A DNA stretch of 5,178 nucleotides, from the NCBI GenBank assembly GCA_023129265.1, contig JAGMCJ010000154.1, positions 1-5,178 on the forward strand. Reading direction: 5' to 3'. A model generated the notes under the pieces. It was not told the origin of the DNA and ran no database searches. It saw nothing but the letters and a program-made list of their open reading frames with translations. A program made the translations under genes and the position numbers. This DNA is from Thermoplasmata archaeon. GTDB lineage: Archaea; Thermoplasmatota; Thermoplasmata; RBG-16-68-12; JAGMCJ01. This document shows, one piece after another, positions 1-5,178 of the stretch (position 1 is the stretch's first letter; each line of letters starts with the position of its first letter).

Positions 1-228
1 GACATCGTCATCCTTGACGAGGTCAATGTGGCCATAGAGTGGAATCTGATCGAAGTCGGCGAAGTAATCGACCTCCTGAAGAAGAAACCGAAGGAAGTCG
101 AAGTCGTTCTGACGGGAAGATATGCCAGGCAGGAAATAATCGATCTGGCAGATCTGGTCAGCGAGGTTAGGGAGGTCAAACATCCGTTCAAGCGGGGGAT
201 GCATTCCCGGATCGGAGTGGACTACTAG
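1..228 (+). CDS. cobO: Cob(I)alamin adenosyltransferase, C-terminal part (5' end outside window)
   Basis: This frame is open from base 1 and ends at TAG 226-228, giving 75 residues. The family transfers the 5'-deoxyadenosyl group of ATP to Co(I) corrinoid, a cytoplasmic step of adenosylcobalamin synthesis or salvage. What shows it: the fragment opens with a Walker-B-like strand (DIVILDEVN, visible residues 1-9), followed by the family's ordered C-terminal signatures: VVLTGRYA near residues 35-42, a LADLVSEV stretch near 51-58, KHPFKRG near 60-66, and a terminal GVDY matching the usual GIEY/F end. CobA/CobO/BtuR proteins are usually about 170-200 residues, so roughly the first 100, with the P-loop, lie left of the window. 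An internal GTG at 28 is not the start, because homology continues upstream of it. The gene converges on the minus-strand NTPase gene and overlaps it by 4 bases. I see no T-tract terminator after it. Family assignment is firm; the symbol follows bacterial usage. Confidence 0.9.
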   Translation, partial: DIVILDEVNVAIEWNLIEVGEVIDLLKKKPKEVEVVLTGRYARQEIIDLADLVSEVREVKHPFKRGMHSRIGVDY

Positions 229-1376
229 CCCTCCACCGTTTTCGAGAACATCAGGAGCTGGATCTCCGGCGTGGTGAACCTGGACTTCTTTTTAAGCTCT
301 TCTGTGTTCCCCTCCCGAATGAGGGTCAGGAAGAGCGGATTCCCCTTTGTCAGAAGGTAGATCCGCCGCATCGCTTCTTCCTCTATCCTCGGGTTTCCCA
401 ACACGAGCTTGGAATCCTCCTGGCTGAGGCCCTTGATGTGGGTCTCGTCGACCATTCCGCCCTCGATCATCTTCCTGTCGTAGAAGCGACAGTATGCGGG
501 AGTCGCCTCCTGCGCGACCACTATCATCTTCGCCTTTTCAGTCCTGGATAGCAGATACGTGAGTGCATTGAAGGTGTCCACTAGGTCCTCGCCCACGGTG
601 CTATAATTGTCGAAAACGAGCAACGAGCTGGAATCGTTGAGTTCCTTTCCGAGCGCGGTCATTGTGCCGTCGATGTTACCCTCTTCGAGCAGCCTCTTCG
701 CCGGACTCCCCCGCTTCCTGGAAGCGAAGTGGACGAGCGGCTTGAGCACGTCTGTGGTCTCTTCGTCCTCGGAGAGGTCCTTCCAGAACACCCGCCAGCC
801 TTCCGCCGTGTCGAGGAACGTCCTGACGAGCGACGACTTGCCATAGCCGAGATGACCGTACAGGGCCAGAACGGGCTTCTTGCCCGCCAACCACTCGCGC
901 ATATGGAGGAGGTCTGCCTGCCTGTTCACGAACTCCCGCTCCTCAGGTGCCGCCTTGGGCAGAATCCCGCTAGTGTCAAGGACGTCCCCTGGACCCAGGT
1001 TCTTGAGGATCGCGGTGTAGCTCACCTCGTAGAGCCTGGAGGCATCCGAAACTGGGAGCTCGGTCTCGCCCGAGCTGGAGCGGACCGTGATCCTTCCCCC
1101 TCCGATCTGCTTCCTGATATTGGCGGCCCGCCTGTGACCCTTCCCAGTGAGGAAGTACATCTTGAGACGCCTACCAGCCTCATGGACCCGCTCCCTCCTC
1201 TCCTCGATCGCGCCCTCTTCCACGAGCTTCTTCACGGAACGCGGGATATGGCTCCTTCGGATGCCCACGGACATCGCAATCCCGGCCTGCGTGATATCTG
1301 GCGGGAAATCCCTCTGGACATTCCTATAATCAAAAAGGTGAACCAGTACCCTGTCGTTGACCGTTGGCTTTGCCAC
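225..1376 (-). CDS. Winged-helix DNA-binding protein fused to a STAND/AAA-like P-loop NTPase
   Basis: Complete 383-residue protein starting at GTG (1376-1374). An in-frame TGA at 1385-1383 excludes an upstream start. Residues ~5-90 form a MarR-like winged helix: a TQAGIAMSVGIRRSHIPRSV helix-turn-helix region at 29-48, a LVEEGAIEERRE helix/wing, then a basic wing strand ending in YFLTGKG (74-80). A linker (~95-145) leads to a P-loop NTPase with Walker A GHLGYGKSS (174-182), Walker B SLLVFDN (251-257), a sensor-1-like strand KMIVVAQE (283-290) and a KGNPLFL motif (344-350), the GxP motif of STAND ATPases. There is no membrane segment, so it should be cytoplasmic. Known of the family: STAND proteins act as NTP-switched signalling or regulatory hubs, usually with a C-terminal sensor repeat array. 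Here only ~30 residues follow GxP, with no TPR array, so it looks like a compact form. Its target is unknown; autoregulation or control of the divergent surface gene is inference. Confidence 0.85.
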   Translation of the reverse strand: MAKPTVNDRVLVHLFDYRNVQRDFPPDITQAGIAMSVGIRRSHIPRSVKKLVEEGAIEERRERVHEAGRRLKMYFLTGKGHRRAANIRKQIGGGRITVRSSSGETELPVSDASRLYEVSYTAILKNLGPGDVLDTSGILPKAAPEEREFVNRQADLLHMREWLAGKKPVLALYGHLGYGKSSLVRTFLDTAEGWRVFWKDLSEDEETTDVLKPLVHFASRKRGSPAKRLLEEGNIDGTMTALGKELNDSSSLLVFDNYSTVGEDLVDTFNALTYLLSRTEKAKMIVVAQEATPAYCRFYDRKMIEGGMVDETHIKGLSQEDSKLVLGNPRIEEEAMRRIYLLTKGNPLFLTLIREGNTEELKKKSRFTTPEIQLLMFSKTVEG

Positions 1377-1396
1377 GCGATATCATCAGGCAGTCG

Positions 1397-1404
1397 TTAT
1401 TTAA
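1397..1404 (-). promoter_or_regulatory. TATA box for the wHTH-NTPase gene (leaderless)
   Basis: Read on the minus strand this is TTAAATAA, in the context GGTTAAATAACG. Its centre is about 24-25 bases upstream of the GTG at 1376, the usual TATA-to-transcription-start distance in archaea, so transcription should begin at or next to the start codon. No GGAGG-like site precedes the GTG, which agrees with a leaderless mRNA. Confidence 0.6.
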
Positions 1405-1417
1405 CCATGACGGTAGC

Positions 1418-1432
1418 GCACCCGCGTGGTGC
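1418..1432. repeat. GCACC-CGCGT-GGTGC inverted repeat between divergent TATA boxes
   Basis: Two perfect 5-base arms flank a 5-base centre, about midway between the two TATA boxes (1397-1404 and 1459-1466). It could be a second operator or simply GC-rich chance symmetry. It is too short and too far from any gene end to be a likely terminator. Confidence 0.25.
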
Positions 1433-1438
1433 AGAACA

Positions 1439-1450
1439 TGGTAACTACCA
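1439..1450. promoter_or_regulatory. Perfect 12-base inverted repeat upstream of TATA (candidate operator)
   Basis: TGGTA-AC-TACCA has two perfect 5-base arms around a 2-base centre. It ends 8 bases before the rightward TATA box, abutting where the BRE/TFB contact would lie. A dimeric winged-helix protein could bind such a site, either blocking TFB or acting as an activator. Short palindromes also occur by chance, so the regulatory reading depends on position only. Confidence 0.35.
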
Positions 1451-1458
1451 CACAAGGC

Positions 1459-1466
1459 TTATATAA
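1459..1466 (+). promoter_or_regulatory. TATA box for the surface protein gene
   Basis: TTATATAA, in the context GGCTTATATAAACTC, is a near-ideal archaeal TATA box. A start about 25 bases downstream would fall near 1486-1490, giving a short leader of about 15-19 bases that still includes the Shine-Dalgarno site. The T-run at 1477-1482 lies between box and predicted start. Confidence 0.7.
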
Positions 1467-1492
1467 ACTCAGACCCTTTTTTCAGAGACACA

Positions 1493-1498
1493 GGAGGA
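1493..1498 (+). promoter_or_regulatory. Shine-Dalgarno site GGAGGA
   Basis: A strong anti-16S match ends 6 bases before the ATG at 1505. It fixes the start of the long surface protein gene and contrasts with the leaderless gene on the other strand. Confidence 0.8.
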
Positions 1499-1504
1499 CA
1501 AAGG

Positions 1505-4500
1505 ATGTCACTCTATAGGAAGCGTTTCTCTAGAGACAATAAGGCCGTGGCCGAGGTCGTTGGAACGATATTGATACTACTCATCACGGTGGTCATTTTC
1601 TCGACCATATTCATATGGGTGTACTCAATCCCAACGCCAGAGGCTTCAACGAAGCTCCAGATGGAGGGAGCTCTAAATCCGGTCTATGACGCTGGTGTGT
1701 GGGACGGGGCGATCATAAACATAACCCACCAGGGCGGAGAGGATCTGTATGGCTGGAGGACGGCAATTTACGTAAAAGTGAACGATGAGTTCGAGATTCT
1801 TCAGACCCAGGGAACAATCCAGTGGGGACCTAACGCTGGGGACCCCTATGGATTGAGAGAGGATGAGGATTGGATCATCGGTGAGGTCTGGAGCATTCTG
1901 AACCACACGATTCAACCTGATGACAAGGTTGAGGTTGGCGTGCTCCAATCCATTAAGGGCGAAGTGATCTGGAGCTCCATGCTCTTGGGAGCCGCGGGCG
2001 AGTATCCCCCGCTTTTTGTCCAGAAGTGGTATGATGGCAATCTGGACACGATCGCCAGGGAGGATCTCAGAGGGAACGAATCGTTCGCAATATATGTCCA
2101 GATACAGGACAATGACGGAGATTTCGGTTCGGACAACGACGTCTACGCCAATGTGACCGTGCTCTACGATGACTACGGCTTCTTCAAGATGTATGACAAC
2201 GGTTCCATGGGAGACGATGTGGCAGATGATGGCATCTGGACTGCCAATTATACGGCGTTCGTGGGAGACATCTCCATGGACGGCTCGCTGGTGATCATCA
2301 CGGCCGAGGATGATGCTGGTCACAATACGACCGCCAGACTCGTCCTCAAGATTGAGGAGCTCGGCGCCGCCTACCACTATTACTATGAATACCCAGAGAA
2401 CATAACCACTCCCAGGTTCGGTCCCGAACTGCTTCCCGGAAGCGGCCTTCAGCACTATCAGATATTCAACGAGACAGAGTGGGACAAGAGAAGATGGGAG
2501 GGAAATTCAACGAGAACCTTCGTGAAAGGCGAGAGGGTCGTCATCGTTGTCGCGAGCCACTTCCTTCCTGATACGGATCTGGACAATAAGTTCTGGCTCT
2601 TCAAGGCCGAGTCTGGTGTTGGGCCACAGCCCATAGTCTATGGCGGAGGACCTATGGGTCCGGATTCGATTCCGTCTTCGACCGAGGCGTTCGATCTTGT
2701 CGACTACGTGGGTAACTTCTACATCTGGGAGTATAGATGGAACACATCTAGTGCCGGTCACGGCTTTAGCGACGGATTGCTGGAATACGGCCACTATTCT
2801 CTGAGGATAAAACTGAGGTCCAGTTACTATCCTCCACCGGACAACATCTTTGAAGTTCAGGATTTCATGTCAGTTACAGATGAGAACGGCACCGTTCCAG
2901 ATTATCCTCAGATTCTGACCTTCCTCGACGCTGACCATGAGCAACCCTCGGACACATTCAACTTCACAGACACGATGTACGTGAAGGTGGTTGTCCAGGA
3001 TACGGATGGCTCGTTTGAATTCGGGAATGTCAAAATCCAGGATTTCGGTGCTGGTATCCAAATCTGGGCGAAACCAGGGAACGGTCCCGTGAGTGATGCT
3101 GTCATTAACAACTCCGTCAGCTACAAATTCAGCGTAGACCTGACAAGACCGAACTTCGATCCTTGGCTGTTTGGGGAAAACGCTTACACTCTAAGAGTGC
3201 TCTATCTCAAGGATATCAACGAGGAGTACAAGGTGCCGCTCAGCCGCCTCGTCACTATTCACGGACCTAGGTGGTATCTGGACGTAGCCACGGTAATGGA
3301 GTATTGGAAGCATCAGGTTCATGGCACACAAGTTTACTCGATATTCTTCGAAAACCTGGTCTTCAAATGGGAAGAGTACTGGATTGAGTCCTTCGAGTCG
3401 GGACCAGGTTACAAGTCTCCTCCGTGGGGAGCTGGTGCTTTCCTATCGATAGTCTTTGGCGACTGGGATGATGATACTGATCTCGATGTCGTCGAGGGAA
3501 TCGAATCAGGCAAGCTGTTTGCATACCGAAACCAGGGTGGACAGGGGCACTATTGGCAGAGAAGAGAAGTCGACGATCTGGCCAATCCGGTCACGGCCGT
3601 CGATGTGGGATACGTCGACCAGGATGGTCTGCTGGAAATAGTTGCGGGAACTGAATCCGGAAATTTGTGGTGGTACCTGAATGACAATTCATGGACACCT
3701 ACCTTCATTGACAACACCGGCTCCGAAATAAAGGCAGTCAAACTAGCTGACATGGATGGTGACGGTGACGATGACCTCGTTGTGGCGACTGGAAATGACA
3801 TAAGGATATACGAGAACAGTGATGGCATGTTTGGCACCGTTACGACGACGGACTACTTCACGGATCAGGATATGCCTGGGAACGGAACTGTCTCCGGAAC
3901 CCATGTAGACACTCAAATGTCCGATAATACCTATGAATCCATCGAGGAGGTCACTGGGACCGCATATGACATTACGACACATACAGCGGACGCCGAGTTG
4001 GCAGCCGTTTATGACGTCGTCGTAGGAGACTACCAGCGCACACAAGCCAATGACGGATTGTATGAAACGCTTACTGAGGACACGTGCCGGATTCAAGGCA
4101 TCAATGAATACTACTGTCTGAGAGACTCATGGGACGATCCCGACAGTGGCCATAGGTACGACCTTAGCAGTGTGTCGAATGGAGACACCATAGACATATA
4201 CATCACGAGTTACATCAGTACCGGAACCGAGCCGTTTGAGGTTGGGTGGTCAACAGATCCCAATGGGACAACCGCATGGCCTTGGACAATATCCAGGACG
4301 GCAAAGGGAACAGACCAGTTCGATCTGAAGGCAGAAGGATTCAGTGGCGGAGACCTTTACATCTGGATAAGGGACAGCGACATCAGCAAGAATGACCAGG
4401 ACACCGACGGAGTTCACACGACGATCTCCATTGACTATCTCGTCGTTGAAACCACAACGACAAATGGAACGACGAGCACGCTTGACCATGTCTGGAGAAT

Positions 4501-5178
4501 TGAATCGATTCCAGCTGGCGGCGATGCTCACAAGTTCTTCGTCGAGGCATACCATACTATCAACGCCGAGCAGGACGACTTCATGTTCCAGTATTCGGAC
4601 AGTTCTGGTGGGCCGTGGACGGACATCGTGACCGTCACTGCCACCTCTGACCCCGACACCTACACGGGTGGAAGCCTTCCCGGCACAATCAGTGGCAACA
4701 TCTACATCCGTGTCGTTGACACGGACAGCACGAATGGCAACCTCGGAAACGACACCGTCTATGTCGACCACATGTACGTTAGAAGATATGTAGTCACCAT
4801 TGACCCGTATACGCTGGATTTGGCCAGCGTCGTTAATGATATTGCAGTCGGTGATGTCGATGGCGACGGTGACTATGATGTGGCCGCGGCCACTGCAAGC
4901 GGGAATGTCTATGTGAGATACAATGACGGTGTCGGTGGACTTGGATCTGGAGATACACTTACCGCCACAGGCTCGGTTCTTTGCGTGGACATGGCGTACT
5001 TAGACAGCGATGATGATCTTGATGTCGTCGCGGGTACGGATGATGACAAGGTCTACTGGTTCGAAAACGATCTCCCTCAGACGACATGGACCAGGGCTAC
5101 GGTTGCAAGCGTGGATGGTGATGTTACCGCCCTGAGGGCAGGTGATGTCGACGGGGACTATTGGGACGACATAGTGAT
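1505..5178 (+). CDS. Giant type IV pilin-like surface protein with Ig-like and FG-GAP propeller domains (3' end outside window)
   Basis: One frame runs unbroken from ATG 1505 (after GGAGGA) to the right edge: 1224 full codons and no stop. Domains in order: basic N-tail 1-13 (RKR at 5-7, K13); class III signal-like KAVAEVVGT (13-21), probable prepilin-peptidase cleavage near A14/V15; hydrophobic helix 18-39; pilin-type beta region with N72-I-T-H75-Q-G77-G78, typical of archaeal DUF1628/PF07790; Ig-like region 168-286 with a D231-N-G-S-M-G-D237...D241-D-G243 motif; beta regions ~316-460 and 465-587; FG-GAP/VCBS blades from ~645; a beta-sandwich insert 797-1095; more blades to the edge. I count about 18 N-glycosylation sequons and only three cysteines (C861, C871, C1160), fitting an extracellular protein anchored by its N-terminus. 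Ordinary archaeal pilins are about 100-300 residues, so this is far larger. Adhesion or ligand binding is likely by analogy; the ligand is unknown. Confidence 0.88.
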   Translation, partial: MSLYRKRFSRDNKAVAEVVGTILILLITVVIFSTIFIWVYSIPTPEASTKLQMEGALNPVYDAGVWDGAIINITHQGGEDLYGWRTAIYVKVNDEFEILQTQGTIQWGPNAGDPYGLREDEDWIIGEVWSILNHTIQPDDKVEVGVLQSIKGEVIWSSMLLGAAGEYPPLFVQKWYDGNLDTIAREDLRGNESFAIYVQIQDNDGDFGSDNDVYANVTVLYDDYGFFKMYDNGSMGDDVADDGIWTANYTAFVGDISMDGSLVIITAEDDAGHNTTARLVLKIEELGAAYHYYYEYPENITTPRFGPELLPGSGLQHYQIFNETEWDKRRWEGNSTRTFVKGERVVIVVASHFLPDTDLDNKFWLFKAESGVGPQPIVYGGGPMGPDSIPSSTEAFDLVDYVGNFYIWEYRWNTSSAGHGFSDGLLEYGHYSLRIKLRSSYYPPPDNIFEVQDFMSVTDENGTVPDYPQILTFLDADHEQPSDTFNFTDTMYVKVVVQDTDGSFEFGNVKIQDFGAGIQIWAKPGNGPVSDAVINNSVSYKFSVDLTRPNFDPWLFGENAYTLRVLYLKDINEEYKVPLSRLVTIHGPRWYLDVATVMEYWKHQVHGTQVYSIFFENLVFKWEEYWIESFESGPGYKSPPWGAGAFLSIVFGDWDDDTDLDVVEGIESGKLFAYRNQGGQGHYWQRREVDDLANPVTAVDVGYVDQDGLLEIVAGTESGNLWWYLNDNSWTPTFIDNTGSEIKAVKLADMDGDGDDDLVVATGNDIRIYENSDGMFGTVTTTDYFTDQDMPGNGTVSGTHVDTQMSDNTYESIEEVTGTAYDITTHTADAELAAVYDVVVGDYQRTQANDGLYETLTEDTCRIQGINEYYCLRDSWDDPDSGHRYDLSSVSNGDTIDIYITSYISTGTEPFEVGWSTDPNGTTAWPWTISRTAKGTDQFDLKAEGFSGGDLYIWIRDSDISKNDQDTDGVHTTISIDYLVVETTTTNGTTSTLDHVWRIESIPAGGDAHKFFVEAYHTINAEQDDFMFQYSDSSGGPWTDIVTVTATSDPDTYTGGSLPGTISGNIYIRVVDTDSTNGNLGNDTVYVDHMYVRRYVVTIDPYTLDLASVVNDIAVGDVDGDGDYDVAAATASGNVYVRYNDGVGGLGSGDTLTATGSVLCVDMAYLDSDDDLDVVAGTDDDKVYWFENDLPQTTWTRATVASVDGDVTALRAGDVDGDYWDDIV
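1541..1621 (+). other. Class III signal and hydrophobic helix (type IV pilin-like)
   Basis: Residues 13-39 of the surface protein: K13-A14-V15-A16-E17-V18-V19-G20-T21, then an uninterrupted hydrophobic stretch to V39, followed by a P43-T-P45 break. This resembles the KA/RG-V-S/A-P/E-V-[IV]-G start of archaeal pilins, which the membrane prepilin peptidase (PibD/EppA type) cleaves just before the helix. E17 would sit near +3 if cleavage follows A14. The exact cleavage site, and whether the protein joins a filament or stays in the membrane, cannot be told from sequence. Confidence 0.75.
2006..2362 (+). other. Ig-like extracellular domain with acidic loop
   Basis: Residues 168-286 of the surface protein. 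It has alternating beta strands (for example FAIYVQIQD and YANVTVLY), an acidic loop D202-N-D204-G-D206...D210-N-D212 that could bind Ca2+, and the motif D231-N-G-S-M-G-D237-D-V-A-D241-D-G243. That last pattern (DxG-GD-xDG) is one I recall from repeated beta-sandwich domains of secreted proteins, such as the choice-of-anchor X type. The closing strand ends near LVLKIEEL (279-286). The domain name is tentative. Confidence 0.5.
3437..3829 (+). repeat. FG-GAP/VCBS propeller blades 1-3
   Basis: Residues ~645-775 of the surface protein. Three units repeat about every 46-50 residues, each with an acidic Ca2+ loop followed by a [DE][IL]VV-type strand and an [IL]xxYxN-type strand. Loop 1: D653-W-D655-D-D657-T-D659-L-D661. 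Loop 2 is degenerate: Y703-V-D705-Q-D707-G-L-L-E711. Loop 3 is canonical: D749-M-D751-G-D753-G-D755-D-D757. Such blades build integrin-alpha-like beta-propellers, usually of seven blades. Confidence 0.85.
3893..4789 (+). other. Beta-sandwich insert between propeller blades, outer module
   Basis: Residues ~797-1095 of the surface protein interrupt the regular ~48-residue blade spacing. The outer module seems split: an opening motif T803-Q-M-S-D807-N-T-Y810-E811-S-I-E-E815, then, after the inner module, L993-D-H-V-W997 and the strands FFVEAYHT, IYIRVVDTDS (1066-1075) and D1083-TVYVDHMYVR. I recall this TQxxDxxYExxxE ... LxHxW ... YIRVxDTD ... VDHMxxR order as a recurrent module in archaeal surface proteins. 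It has no name I can give with certainty; a jelly-roll-like carbohydrate-binding fold is a guess. Confidence 0.55.
4016..4450 (+). other. Inner copy of the beta-sandwich module, nested in the outer one
   Basis: Residues ~838-982 of the surface protein repeat the outer module's landmarks: T846-Q-A-N-D850-G-L-Y853-E854-T-L-T-E858 at the start, and D950-LYIWIRDSD-IS...ISIDYLVV (to 981) at the end, aligning with NIYIRVVDTD-ST...VYVDHMYV. It carries two of the protein's three cysteines (C861, C871), a possible disulfide. The copies are clearly diverged at the residue level, so the duplication is old. Confidence 0.5.
4826..5178 (+). repeat. FG-GAP/VCBS propeller blades 4-6 (continuing past the edge)
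   Basis: Residues ~1108-1224 of the surface protein. Loops: D1117-V-D1119-G-D1121-G-D1123-Y-D1125 (canonical); Y1165-L-D1167-S-D1169-D-D1171-L-D1173 (first Asp replaced); D1214-V-D1216-G-D1218-Y-W-D1221-D1222. Spacing of 48-49 residues matches blades 1-3, so these probably belong to the same propeller resumed after the insert, or to a second propeller. The last unit is cut by the window edge. Confidence 0.82.

Larger units (their letters stand above)
1377..1504. promoter_or_regulatory. Divergent promoter region between NTPase and surface protein genes
   Basis: This 128-base gap separates two genes transcribed away from each other and is the only non-coding stretch in the window. It holds a TATA box for each direction, a Shine-Dalgarno site for the rightward gene, and two short inverted repeats between the boxes. 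The arrangement leaves about 54 bases between the two TATA boxes, short enough for one bound protein to affect both promoters. I see no RNA gene, riboswitch fold or terminator here. Confidence 0.75.

Noticed and set aside
729..1466. 245-codon open frame on the plus strand
   Set aside because: Antisense to the NTPase gene and extending across the divergent promoter region. The minus-strand protein has wHTH, Walker A, Walker B and GxP motifs in order, while this frame has none.
1477..1482. Run of six T as a possible terminator
   Set aside because: It lies between the TATA box and the predicted transcription start of the rightward gene and no gene on the plus strand ends nearby. More likely part of the promoter.
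1673..2455. 260-codon open frame on the minus strand
   Set aside because: It lies wholly antisense to the pilin-like surface protein, whose frame shows clear domain signatures. Its translation has no recognisable motif, and no promoter or ribosome site was seen for it. Treated as a shadow frame.
3761..3781. Short GATGGTGACGGTGACGAT-like tandem pattern as a DNA repeat
   Set aside because: It simply encodes the Asp/Gly Ca2+ loop of a propeller blade, and the same pattern recurs at the other canonical blade. It is protein-level repetition.
3743..4096. 117-codon minus-strand open frame
   Set aside because: Shadow of the propeller blade 3/insert region; no motif and no start signals.
4250..4771. 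173-codon minus-strand open frame
   Set aside because: Antisense to the beta-sandwich modules of the surface protein. Its long open run follows from the GAC/GTC-rich codon use of the real gene.
1..5178. CRISPR array, tRNA/rRNA, insertion sequence or integrase site
   Set aside because: No regularly spaced direct repeats, no tRNA-like fold or rRNA motif, and no transposase-like protein or terminal inverted repeats were seen on either strand.

Overview
The window looks archaeal and holds parts or all of three genes plus one short divergent promoter region. Archaeal traits: TATA boxes at about -25 on both sides of the intergenic gap, one apparently leaderless GTG-start gene beside one with a strong Shine-Dalgarno site, a type IV pilin-like N-terminus of the archaeal DUF1628/PF07790 kind, and a winged-helix/STAND-type NTPase of a sort I recall as common in Thermoplasmata-like genomes. 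A Thermoplasmatota-related euryarchaeon is my best guess. It rests on protein style, not on a marker gene.

Layout: (1) 1-228, + strand, is the C-terminal 75 residues of a cob(I)alamin adenosyltransferase whose start lies left of the window. (2) 225-1376, - strand, is a complete 383-residue wHTH + P-loop NTPase; its stop codon and that of the adenosyltransferase lie in the same CTAG palindrome. (3) 1377-1504 is a 128-base divergent promoter region with a TATA box for each gene and two short inverted repeats. (4) 1505-5178, + strand, is one uninterrupted reading frame of more than 1224 codons that runs off the right edge. It covers about 70% of the window. Long open frames on the opposite strand of it are shadows.

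The large gene encodes a surface protein. It has a class III (type IV pilin-like) signal and hydrophobic segment, several Ig-like beta-sandwich regions, then an Asp-rich FG-GAP/VCBS beta-propeller. Between the third and fourth visible blades sits an insert of about 300 residues that itself seems to be one beta-sandwich module nested inside a related one. Many N-glycosylation sequons and very few cysteines fit an extracellular location.

Working model: the NTPase/wHTH protein may be a signal-responsive regulator of its own promoter and/or of the divergent surface protein gene. That is inferred from gene arrangement and promoter palindromes only. The cobalamin gene appears unrelated in function.
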